From Streptomyces fungicidicus (lineage in GTDB: Bacteria > Actinomycetota > Actinomycetes > Streptomycetales > Streptomycetaceae): DNA of 64,000 nt. Position numbers and translations under genes: made by a program. Below are positions 56,674 to 64,000 of the stretch, piece by piece (position 1 is the first letter of the stretch; every line of letters begins with the position of its first letter). A model generated the notes under the pieces. The model was given only the letters and a program-made list of their open reading frames with translations. It had not been told where the DNA came from and ran no database searches. The stretch lies in NCBI RefSeq assembly GCF_003665435.1, contig NZ_CP023407.1, positions 806,001 to 870,000 on the forward strand, given 5' to 3'.

Positions 56674-58104
56674 TCATGCCCGTGCGGAGGGTGGTGAGAC
56701 CCGTACCGGGCGCCAGGTGGGCGGAAGGAGCGCGGGCACGTGCGCCCCGCGCACTTCCGCGAACTCGGTGTTCGCCTGCAACAGTTGCCGGCGGGCCTCG
56801 CGGGGATCGGTCTCCGCCCGCGCGGTCATGTGGGCGGCGACCATGCCGACGGCGACAGGGGTGGCGAACGAGGTCCCGCTCCACTGGGCGAGCCCTTCGA
56901 ACATCACCTGGTCCGGCTTGGCGGAGACGCCGTCCTCGCTCAGCACGCCGGTGTGGCGCGGGTGGTGACAGGTGCAGGGGTACGTGAAGCCGTAGCGGCA
57001 GGCGTCGTAGGTGGAGTGCTGGTACACGTACGGGACGGGGGTCTCGAAGCCGGTCAGGGCGCCGGTGAGGCGCTCGCCGGGGGCGTATGCCTTGACCCAG
57101 CCGCCGTGGTTGCTGAAGCAGGCTCCGGACTCGCCGTCGGCGCGCAGCGCGCCCACGGACAGCACGGCGTTCTCGTAGCCGGGCAGGTCGGCGTAGGCGG
57201 CGGGCCAGAAGGGCGTGGCGCTGCCGTTGTTGCCGGCGGCGGCGACCAGCAGGGTGGGCCGGTCGCGCAGTTCCCGCATGAAGGCGTCGACGCCGAGGAG
57301 TCCGTCGGTGCGGCCGTTGGAGGTGCCGGCGGACAGGCTGATGACGTCGGGCCAGCCGTCCCGGTCGACGGCTTCGAAGAGCTTCTCGCCGAACTCGGAC
57401 TCCAGGACGGCCCCCGCGTCGTTCAGCGTGCCGCGGACGGTGATGTCGGTGTTGGGCGCGACGGCGGCGACGAGTCCGGCGATGAACGTGCCGTGCCCGC
57501 AGTACTGCTGGAGGATCCCGTCGCCGTCGCACTCCGCCACCTGGGCGTCGCCCCGGGTGTGGGCGAGCGGCGGGTAGGAGCGGTGGTCGCGCATCAGCCC
57601 GGTGTCGATGACGAGCACGGCGACGGCGGAGCCGGGGTCGTGCACGCCTTCTGCGGCGGCGGGGTTGGGCCCGGCGGCGCGCGACGCGGGCACGGGCTCG
57701 TCGCCGGGGCAGGCGTTGACCGCGATCGACACCACGTGGTTGCGGCTGACCAGCCGGCGCCCGGTGCGGCCCTCGGCCGCCGCCAGCGCGCGCAGCGCTC
57801 CCGCGACCGCCGGGTCGCCGCTGCCGTCTCCCTGGCCGGGGTCGGCGACCCGGATGCGAGTGATGCCGGAGCGGTTGGTCTCCGGGCCGGCCCGGCGCAC
57901 CTGCTCCGGGGTGAGTCCGGCGAACGTGGTGAAGTGCCGGCGGACGGTGTCCTCGACGACGCGGGCCTCCTCGCCGTCGCGGGCCAGGACGACGCCCTTC
58001 TCGTAGAGGAACTCGCCCGCGTCGTCGGGCCCCACGGCCAGGGGGACGTCGGGCATCGAGCGCTGGATCTGGGTGAACTGCTCTCGGAATCGCTGTGGTG
58101 CCAT
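56674..58104 (-). CDS. S8 (subtilisin-family) peptidase without a signal peptide
   Basis: A 476-residue subtilase with the complete triad: Asp167 (LVIDTGL), His204 (CGHGTFIAG) and Ser412 (GTSFATP), plus the oxyanion Asn292 (AGNNG). The 160-residue N-terminal part resembles no inhibitor propeptide I recognise, and there is no signal peptide, so the enzyme probably acts in the cytoplasm. Eight or more Cys occur, including CRYGFTYPCTC. ATG at 58104 has GGGGGA upstream. Divergent from the TPR-CHAT gene and followed by a sigma factor. Confidence 0.88.
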   Translation of the reverse strand: MAPQRFREQFTQIQRSMPDVPLAVGPDDAGEFLYEKGVVLARDGEEARVVEDTVRRHFTTFAGLTPEQVRRAGPETNRSGITRIRVADPGQGDGSGDPAVAGALRALAAAEGRTGRRLVSRNHVVSIAVNACPGDEPVPASRAAGPNPAAAEGVHDPGSAVAVLVIDTGLMRDHRSYPPLAHTRGDAQVAECDGDGILQQYCGHGTFIAGLVAAVAPNTDITVRGTLNDAGAVLESEFGEKLFEAVDRDGWPDVISLSAGTSNGRTDGLLGVDAFMRELRDRPTLLVAAAGNNGSATPFWPAAYADLPGYENAVLSVGALRADGESGACFSNHGGWVKAYAPGERLTGALTGFETPVPYVYQHSTYDACRYGFTYPCTCHHPRHTGVLSEDGVSAKPDQVMFEGLAQWSGTSFATPVAVGMVAAHMTARAETDPREARRQLLQANTEFAEVRGAHVPALLPPTWRPVRVSPPSARA

Positions 58105-58173
58105 GGCGTGTCCCCCCACTGGTGCGAAGGCGGCCGGTGCCGCGGAGCTGTCGTGATGAAGAGCCCCGCGGCG

Positions 58174-58191
58174 GACGTTTGATACAACGTC
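58174..58191. promoter_or_regulatory. GACGTT-N6-AACGTC inverted repeat between the S8 and CHAT genes
   Basis: Perfect six-base arms (58174-58179 and 58186-58191) with a six-base centre TGATAC sit in the middle of the 106-base divergent promoter region. A single regulator could control both proteases. Confidence 0.5.
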
Positions 58192-58210
58192 ACACCTGTG
58201 AGGCGCGGTC

Positions 58211-60844
58211 GTGGACGACTACCATCGTGGGGTGACAGCGGGAAGCGACACGGTGCTGGACCTGCTGCCGATGGTGTTCGCCGACCCGGGTGAGGCGCTG
58301 GCGCGGGCGGAACAGGTGCTGGGCGGCCGTCCCGCGCCCCTGCACGCCTCCGTCGCCCATCAGGTGATCGGCATCTGGCAGCGGGACTTCGGCGACTTGC
58401 GGCTGGCCCTGACCCATCTGCGGCGGGCCCGGCTCTGGGCGGCGCGCGCGGACTCGGCCGAACGGGAGGCGGACGTCCTCGCCACGCTCGGCGTCGCACT
58501 GGTGCACGCGGGGCGCACCCGGCAGGGCATGGACGCGCTGCGGCGGGGCGTCGAGCGCGGCGCCGGGCACACGCGTGCGCGGGTGCTGTTCCGCCGGGCG
58601 TACGCGTGGTGGGTGCTGGGCCATCACAGGGAGGCGCTGGAGGACGTACGGCGGGCCATTCCCGTGCTGCGACAGGCCGAGGACGTGATCTGGACGGCGC
58701 GCGCGCTGACGCTGCGGGCGACGGTGCACCTGGCGCTGGGTTCGGTGGAGCGGGCGGACGCCGACTTCACGGCGGCCGAGGCGCTGTGGGAGACCACCGG
58801 CCAGGAGCACGACAAGGCGGACGCCGTGGAGAGCCGGGGGCTGGCCGCGTTCCGTTCCGGTGACGTCCCGGCGGCGCTGCGGCTGCTCGACGAGGCGGAG
58901 GAACGGTACGCCAAGCTGGGCACGCCGACGTTCATGCTGAACATCCGGCGTTGCGAGGTGCTGATGGCGGCCGGCCTGGCAGCGGAGGCGCTGGCCGAGG
59001 CGGACGCGGCGATCCGGGCGCTGGACGGGATCGGCGGGCAGTCCACGCGCAAGGCGGAACTGCTGCTGGCGGCCGCGCGGGCGGCCCGGCTCGCGGGTGA
59101 GCCGGGGACCGCGATCGCCCGCGCGGCGCTCGCCGTGCGGCTGTTCGCGGGGCAGCGGCGCACCTGGTGGGAGACGCACGCGCGGCTGGTGCTGACCGAG
59201 TCCCGGCACGCGGCCGGGCGCGGTTCCGGCCGGCTGGTCGCGGACGCGGCGGCGGTCGCGGAGAAGCTGGCCGCGCTCGGCGCGCCGGCCGCCCCGGAGG
59301 CGTCCCTGCTGGCGGGCCGGATCGCGCTGGACCTCGGCTGGACGGCGGACGCGGAGCGGCATCTCGCGGTGGCCGCGCGCAGCAGACGCGGCGGGCCGCC
59401 GCTCGCCCGGATGACGGGCTGGGCGGCGCAGGCGCTGCGCGCGCAGGCCGCCGGGTCCGCGCGGGGCGTGCTGGAGGCCTGCCGGCGCGGCCTCGACGTG
59501 CTCGACGACCACCGGATGACGCTGGGCGCCTCGGAGCTGCGGGCCCGCGCCACCGCGCAGGGCGCGGAGCTTGCCGCGCTCGCCCAGAAGGCCAGTCTGG
59601 TCTCGGGCGGGCCGCGGCGGCTGCTGGTGTGGAGCGAGCGGTGGCGGGCGACCGCGCTGTCCGCGCCGCCCACCCGGCCGCCCGCCGACCTCGCCCTGCT
59701 GACGGGGATGACCGCCTACCGGGAGATCGCCGCCCGCGCGGAGGAGGCCCGCATGGAGGGCAGGCCCGTGCCGACGCTGGAGCGGGAACAGCGGCGCCTG
59801 GAACGGGAGATCCGCTCCAGGACGCTGCACATGCGCGGTGAGACCCCCGAGGGCGGGGACCGTTTCGACGTCGGCCGGCTGCTCGCGCGGCTGGCCGAGG
59901 GCGACGACGGGCAGCTGGTGGAACTGGCCGTGCTCGACGGGCGGGTGCAGGTGCTGCTCTGCGGGCAGGGACGGGTGCGGAGGTTCGAGGCGGGGCTGCT
60001 GGCGGCGGCGGAGACCGAGGCCGAGCACGTGCAGGCGGGGCTGCGGCGGCTGGCGCATCCGGGGGCCCAGGCGCGGCTGCCGGTGGTGGAGGCGGCGGGG
60101 CGGCGGCTGGAGGAACTGCTGCTGGGTCCGGCGGCGGCGCACCTGGGCAGCGGCCCGGTGGTGATCGTGCCGCCCGGGCGGCTGCACCGGGTGCCGTGGG
60201 CGGTGCTGCCGTCGCTGCGGGAGCGGGTGCTGAGTGTGTCGCCGTCGGCGAGCAGCTGGCTGCGCGCCCGGGAGACGGCGCCGCCGCCCGGTGGCCGCCA
60301 GGTGCTGGTGCGCGGGCCGGGCCTCGCCACGGGCGGCGCGGAGGTGCCCGTGCTGGCCGGCCGCTACGACGGTGCGACCGTGCTGGAGCACGACGACGCG
60401 ACGGTGCCGCGGGTGCTGCGGGAACTGGACGGGGCGGGGCTGGCGCACATCGCCGCGCACGGCGCGTTCCGCGCGGACGGCCCGCTGTTCTCGTCCCTGC
60501 GGATGGCCGACGGCCCGCTGATCGTGCACGACTTCGAGCGGCTGGACCGCAGTCCGTACCGGATCATCCTGTCCTGTTGCGACACCGCCCGGTTCGCCAC
60601 CGTGGGCGCGGACGAACTGCTGGGTCTGGTCACGGCGTTGCTGCCGCTGGGCACGGCGGGCGTGGTGGCGTGCAGCGCGCCCGTGAACGACGCCGCGGTG
60701 GTCCCGCTGACGCTCGCCCTGCACAAGTCCCTCGACACCGGGCTCTCCTTGGCGGAGGCCCTGCGCGACGCCCGCGCCGCCCTGCCGCCCGACGCGCTGC
60801 ACCGGGCCACGGGGTGGGCCTTCACCGCCTTCGGGGCGGCGTGA
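58211..60844 (+). CDS. TPR-CHAT caspase-like protein
   Basis: An 877-residue protein. Residues 1-500 form helical repeats of TPR type (Ala/Leu/Arg-rich, about 35 residues apart). The C-terminal CHAT domain (about 610-877) has catalytic His750 (AHIAAHGAF) and Cys790 in the SCCDT position of the usual SxCxTG, then a DELLGL...LPLGTAGVVACSAPVND motif. CHAT proteins are caspase/separase-like peptidases used in signalling and immunity. No signal peptide is seen. GTG at 58211 is the likely start. Divergent from an S8 protease and sigma factor. Confidence 0.88.
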   Translation: MDDYHRGVTAGSDTVLDLLPMVFADPGEALARAEQVLGGRPAPLHASVAHQVIGIWQRDFGDLRLALTHLRRARLWAARADSAEREADVLATLGVALVHAGRTRQGMDALRRGVERGAGHTRARVLFRRAYAWWVLGHHREALEDVRRAIPVLRQAEDVIWTARALTLRATVHLALGSVERADADFTAAEALWETTGQEHDKADAVESRGLAAFRSGDVPAALRLLDEAEERYAKLGTPTFMLNIRRCEVLMAAGLAAEALAEADAAIRALDGIGGQSTRKAELLLAAARAARLAGEPGTAIARAALAVRLFAGQRRTWWETHARLVLTESRHAAGRGSGRLVADAAAVAEKLAALGAPAAPEASLLAGRIALDLGWTADAERHLAVAARSRRGGPPLARMTGWAAQALRAQAAGSARGVLEACRRGLDVLDDHRMTLGASELRARATAQGAELAALAQKASLVSGGPRRLLVWSERWRATALSAPPTRPPADLALLTGMTAYREIAARAEEARMEGRPVPTLEREQRRLEREIRSRTLHMRGETPEGGDRFDVGRLLARLAEGDDGQLVELAVLDGRVQVLLCGQGRVRRFEAGLLAAAETEAEHVQAGLRRLAHPGAQARLPVVEAAGRRLEELLLGPAAAHLGSGPVVIVPPGRLHRVPWAVLPSLRERVLSVSPSASSWLRARETAPPPGGRQVLVRGPGLATGGAEVPVLAGRYDGATVLEHDDATVPRVLRELDGAGLAHIAAHGAFRADGPLFSSLRMADGPLIVHDFERLDRSPYRIILSCCDTARFATVGADELLGLVTALLPLGTAGVVACSAPVNDAAVVPLTLALHKSLDTGLSLAEALRDARAALPPDALHRATGWAFTAFGAA

Positions 60845-60880
60845 TCACGCCGTCGGCGACCGCGGGTGGGTCGTGGTTCC

Positions 60881-60952
60881 TCGCGCAGTTCCCCGCGCCC
60901 CTTCAGGTGGGTCGGCCGTACCGGCCTCGAAGGGGCGCGGGGAACTGCGCGA
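60881..60952. repeat. Streptomyces-type long inverted repeat (terminator-like)
   Basis: A perfect 24-bp inverted repeat (60881-60904 with 60929-60952, TCGCGCAGTTCCCCGCGCCC type) with a 24-base loop that itself contains GGCCG/CGGCC. This repeat recurs widely in Streptomyces genomes. It lies between the convergent CHAT and LuxR genes and probably ends both transcripts. Confidence 0.8.
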
Positions 60953-60995
60953 CCAGCCACGGACAGCCGCCTGCGAAACAAGACTCCCCGAGCCG

Positions 60996-62714
60996 TCAGG
61001 CGGTCCGGCGGGGCACGGGGGCGCCCAGCCGGGTGTACGCGCCGTACAAGTGGTTGCCTACCGTGCGGACGGAAAGGGTGAGGCGTTCGGCGATCTGGCG
61101 GTTGCTCAGTCCCTGTGCGGCCAGCGTGACGATCTGCCGTTGACGTGAGGTGAGTTCACCGAGGACGAGGCCCGCTAGGGCGGGGGTGCGGGCGTCCTCG
61201 CAGCGGCGGGCGAGCGCGATCGCACGCGTGCGGGAGGTGCGCGCGGCGTGCGGCTCCCGGTGGGCGGCGACGGCCTGGGCGTACGCCTCCGCGGCGAACA
61301 GCAGGAGGCCGCGCCGCTCGAACTCCTCTCCCACCCGGTCGAGGAGGGTCCCGTCGCCCCGGGTGAGGGCGTCGGCGTGGTCGGCGAAGACGCCGGTGAG
61401 CCGGCCGGCGGCCCGCGCGGGGGTGCCGAGGCGCACGGCGTCGTAGGGGTCGCCGTGCGGATCGGGGGTCCCCTCGGCGCGGGTGAGTTCGGTGTGACAG
61501 GACCGGTCGGCGGGGGCGGTGCGCAGGCCCTCGCGGGCCCAGGCGGCCGCCTCCCGCAGTGCGCCGCGCAGCCGCGCGCAGCGGGCGCGCAGCGCCGCGT
61601 AGCCGGCCGGGAGCGGCGCCCCCTCGGCGACCAGCCAGTCCCCCACCGGCGCCGGGACATCCGCCACGTCGGCCCGTTCGATCCGCCGGGTCAGCTCCGC
61701 CGCCTCCGCGCGCAGGGCGGGGGCGTGGTCCTCGGGGTCGCGTGCGAGCCGACGGGCCCGGAGCCGGCCGGCGGCGGCCCGCAGGACCGGGCCGTGCAGG
61801 GGGTGGGTGAGGCGTACAGCGCCGTGGTCGTCGACGTGGACCAGGCCCTCGGTCTCCAGGCGTTCCAGGACGGCGAGGTCGAGGCCGTCGCCGCCGGGCG
61901 GCAGGGGTTCGGCGAAGGCGAGGCGGTCGAGCGTCTCGCGCTCCCCGGGGCGGGTGCGGTCCAGGAGGCGGGCGGTGCGTTCCCGCAGGGCCGGTGTGAG
62001 GGGCAGCGGGCCCCGCCCTTCCCAGGTGCCCGGGATCCCGGTGGGTCTGCCGTGCGCGCGTACCGCGTCCAGAAGGTCGCGCAGCAGCCGCAGGTCCCCG
62101 TGGCACAGCCGGTGCAGCCGGTTCACGGTGAGCGGCTCCGGGGTGTGGTCCGCGCCGGTGGAGAGCAGCCTCGCGGTGTCCTCCCGGGGCAGCGGACGCA
62201 GCGCCAGACGGGGCAGCAGTTCCCCGGTCCACAGCCGGGCCACGGCGGCGGGCGCCGGCTCGCCGTCGGTGACCACGACCAGCAGCCGGGTGCGCCGGTG
62301 CACGGCGAGCTGGTGGACCAGCGCGGCGGAGGCGTCGTCGAGCAGGTGGGCGTCGTCGACGAGCAGCGTCCGCACCCCGGAGAGGTGGTGCAGCGCGTCG
62401 TGCAGGGTGACGGGGCCGGGCAGCAGCGGGGCGAAGGCGGCGAAGGGCAGCTCGCCGGCCCGCGGCGTTCCGGTGACGCGGGCGCAGTCCGAGTCGCGCG
62501 AGACCTCGGTGACGAGCCGGGTCTTGCCGCGGCCCGCCGGTCCGGTCACCACCAGGCCGCGCCCCGCGCCGGTCAGCGAGCGCCGCAGCAGGTCGAGTTC
62601 GTCCTGGCGGCCGGTGAACGGCCAGGGCGGCCGCAGGGTCGCCGCCTCCCTCTCGTACGGCCCGGTGGTGTCTGGTCGCAAGGTCATCACGAGAACAGGA
62701 GCACGGGTACTCAT
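60996..62714 (-). CDS. LuxR-family (LAL-type) ATPase regulator
   Basis: A 572-residue regulator. An N-terminal AAA/STAND-type ATPase (about 30-230; Walker A GPAGRGKTR, Walker B LLVDDAHLL) precedes a helical middle region and a C-terminal LuxR helix-turn-helix (about 510-565: LTSRQRQIVTLAAQGLSNRQIAERL). LAL regulators are usually about 900 residues, so this one has a shortened TPR-like middle. The start is uncertain (ATG 62714, ATG 62687), and no strong ribosome binding site is seen. It shares a 71-base divergent region with the metallopeptidase homologue. Confidence 0.85.
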   Translation of the reverse strand: MSTRAPVLVMTLRPDTTGPYEREAATLRPPWPFTGRQDELDLLRRSLTGAGRGLVVTGPAGRGKTRLVTEVSRDSDCARVTGTPRAGELPFAAFAPLLPGPVTLHDALHHLSGVRTLLVDDAHLLDDASAALVHQLAVHRRTRLLVVVTDGEPAPAAVARLWTGELLPRLALRPLPREDTARLLSTGADHTPEPLTVNRLHRLCHGDLRLLRDLLDAVRAHGRPTGIPGTWEGRGPLPLTPALRERTARLLDRTRPGERETLDRLAFAEPLPPGGDGLDLAVLERLETEGLVHVDDHGAVRLTHPLHGPVLRAAAGRLRARRLARDPEDHAPALRAEAAELTRRIERADVADVPAPVGDWLVAEGAPLPAGYAALRARCARLRGALREAAAWAREGLRTAPADRSCHTELTRAEGTPDPHGDPYDAVRLGTPARAAGRLTGVFADHADALTRGDGTLLDRVGEEFERRGLLLFAAEAYAQAVAAHREPHAARTSRTRAIALARRCEDARTPALAGLVLGELTSRQRQIVTLAAQGLSNRQIAERLTLSVRTVGNHLYGAYTRLGAPVPRRTA

Positions 62715-62785
62715 GCCTGATACAGGGCCACTTGAGCAGACCCCGACTCAGGCGTCCGGCGCCGCGGCACGGCAGCCTGTGGTCC

Positions 62786-63871
62786 ATGACCGTTCGCCAC
62801 TGCTCGCTGCCGCCGCAGCCGGCCCCCGCGTATCCGCCGGGGCTGGCCGCCGAGCGGCTCGGCGCGCTGGCCGGCGGGCGGCGGCTGTGGGTCAACGGCA
62901 CCGTGCTGCACTACTGCTTCTTCGACGGCGGGACGGCGGGTTCGGAGATCGCCGTTCCCGGTGCCGCGCGGACCCGTTGGGTTCCCTGGGGCGGCGCCAA
63001 GGAGCAGCAGGACGTGGTGCGCGAGTGCTTCGCCGAGTGGCAGGGTCTCGGGACGGGACTGACGTTCACCGAGGTCCGCGACCGCACCGAGGCGGAGCTG
63101 CGCATCGGGTTCCAGCCCGGTGACGGTTGCTGGTCGGCCGTGGGCAGGGAGGCGCTCCGGGTCGGCGCGCACGAGCGCACCATGAACTTCGGCTGGGACC
63201 TGACCGCTCCGGGTGAACGCGCCACGGCCCTGCACCAGATCGGGCACGCGCTCGGGATGCTGCACGAACACCAGAGCCCGCACGCCGGCATCCACTGGGA
63301 CGACGAGTCCGTCTACGCCGAACTGGCGGGCCACCCCCACCACTGGAGCCGGGAGCGGACCTACCACAACGTCCTGCGCAAGCTCGCTCCCGAGGAGGCC
63401 AACGGTGCCGTCTGGGACCCGCAGTCGATCATGCAGGACGGGTTCCCGCCGGGGCTGATACTGGAGCCGGAGCAGTACCGCGGCGGTGTGCACCCGCCCG
63501 GCGCCCTCTCGCCGGCCGACAAGGACTTCGTGCTCCGCAGGTACCCGCCGGCCGATCCGCCGCGGCCGCCCCCGCTGGTGCCGTTCCGCTCGGTGCCGCT
63601 GGGGCTGGGCGCCGGCGAGCAGGCGGACTTCCGCATCGATCCGCCGGAGACCCGCGACTACACGGTGGGCACCTTCGGCGACGCGGACAGGGTCCTCGTG
63701 CTCTTCGAGGAGCGGGACGGCGAGCCCCGCTTCCTGGCGGGCCAGGACGACGGCGGCACCCCGCGCGACGCGACCGTCGCGGCCCGGCTGGTCAAGGGCC
63801 GCCGCTACTACGTCCGGGTCCGCCTGTACTGCGCGTGGGGTCCGGGCGAGACGGCGGTCATGTGCTGGTAA
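62786..63871 (+). CDS. M12-family metallopeptidase homologue, catalytic Glu replaced
   Basis: A 361-residue protein. Residues 1-255 match the astacin/matrixin-like metallopeptidases of Streptomyces: the zinc motif reads HQIGHALGMLHEH (His150, His154, His160) with Gln151 in place of the catalytic Glu of HExxH, and SIMQ supplies the Met-turn. Residues 260-361 form a PPC-like beta domain. It may bind zinc but should lack normal proteolysis. No signal peptide is seen. ATG at 62786 is chosen; the ribosome binding site is weak. Divergent from the LuxR-family regulator. Confidence 0.85.
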   Translation: MTVRHCSLPPQPAPAYPPGLAAERLGALAGGRRLWVNGTVLHYCFFDGGTAGSEIAVPGAARTRWVPWGGAKEQQDVVRECFAEWQGLGTGLTFTEVRDRTEAELRIGFQPGDGCWSAVGREALRVGAHERTMNFGWDLTAPGERATALHQIGHALGMLHEHQSPHAGIHWDDESVYAELAGHPHHWSRERTYHNVLRKLAPEEANGAVWDPQSIMQDGFPPGLILEPEQYRGGVHPPGALSPADKDFVLRRYPPADPPRPPPLVPFRSVPLGLGAGEQADFRIDPPETRDYTVGTFGDADRVLVLFEERDGEPRFLAGQDDGGTPRDATVAARLVKGRRYYVRVRLYCAWGPGETAVMCW

Positions 63872-63919
63872 CGGCACCGGCCGCGCACACCAGAGCCATT
63901 TCCGGCGCCGGGGGAGCGG

Positions 63920-63960
63920 CCGGAGGGCGTCACCTTCAGGGGGAGGGTGACGTTCTCCGG
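63920..63960 (+). terminator. Hairpin terminator of the metallopeptidase homologue
   Basis: CCGGAGGGCGTCACC (63920-63934) pairs with GGTGACGTTCTCCGG (63946-63960), 15 bp with two central G-U wobbles in RNA, and an 11-base loop. Confidence 0.65.
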
Positions 63961-64000
63961 CCCGCGCGCAACGGCCGGGAGCCCCACCGGATTCCTCCGG

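Overview
The window is chromosomal DNA from an actinomycete, almost certainly Streptomyces. It is very GC-rich, with G or C at most third codon positions, frequent GTG starts, many 4-base ATGA/GTGA gene overlaps, and Streptomyces-typical families (DUF5753/DUF397/HATPase trio, ECF41 sigma factor, cebR-cebEFG-bglC, bxlR-bxlEFG-bxlA, xlnB-axeA, monomeric isocitrate dehydrogenase, fused SecDF). I found no tRNA, rRNA, CRISPR array, insertion sequence, phage gene or replication origin.

Layout. 1-5661: a rightward operon of a ThDP enzyme (5' end outside the window), an enolase-superfamily protein, a GH15 glycosidase and an SDR. 5726-9654: catalase, a DUF5302 protein and a DEAD-box helicase, all leftward. 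9838-13946: an ABC exporter, a TRIC-type channel and an M20 amidohydrolase. 13958-15558: an ECF41 sigma factor divergent from a carboxymuconolactone-decarboxylase-like protein, with ECF41-type promoter sequences between them. 15583-17803: a zinc-ribbon protein and a WhiJ-like regulatory trio. 17906-23781: two divergent secreted GH13 starch enzymes and a nitroreductase. 23856-30469: the xylobiose module bxlR-bxlEFGA. 30772-36909: the cellobiose module cebR-cebEFG-bglC. 36992-38579: three small genes. 38631-40660: xylanase plus acetylxylan esterase. 40998-47927: an Rv1733c-like membrane protein, a reduced MreB-like protein, two DksA/TraR-type proteins, a two-component system, a small exported protein and SecDF. 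47987-52206: an ABC exporter behind a MerR/SoxR-type promoter, an LPG-synthase-like membrane protein and MscS. 52353-55537: isocitrate dehydrogenase and an N-formylglutamate amidohydrolase-like protein. 55560-63871: an island with an ECF-like sigma factor and partner, a cytoplasmic-looking subtilisin, a TPR-CHAT protein, a LuxR ATPase regulator and a metallopeptidase homologue lacking its catalytic Glu.

How it fits together. The centre of the window is a polysaccharide-use region. Secreted xylanase, acetylxylan esterase and amylases make short oligosaccharides, two LacI-controlled ABC systems import them (no ATPase gene is present; a shared MsiK-type ATPase elsewhere is expected), and intracellular GH3 and GH1 enzymes hydrolyse them. 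CGAAA-N-TTTCG palindromes lie both at bxlE/bxlR and upstream of xlnB, suggesting one regulon. Paired palindromes lie between cebR and cebE.

The best candidate for an undescribed system is 55560-60844: an ECF-like sigma factor with a translationally coupled partner, a subtilase without a signal peptide, and a divergent TPR-CHAT (caspase-like) protein, with an 18-bp inverted repeat in the shared promoter region. Next in interest are the inactive-looking metallopeptidase homologue at 62786-63871, the MerR/SoxR-type leaderless promoter at 49881-49911, and the ECF41 promoters at 14940-15027. Many convergent gene pairs are separated by long perfect hairpins, several listed below.
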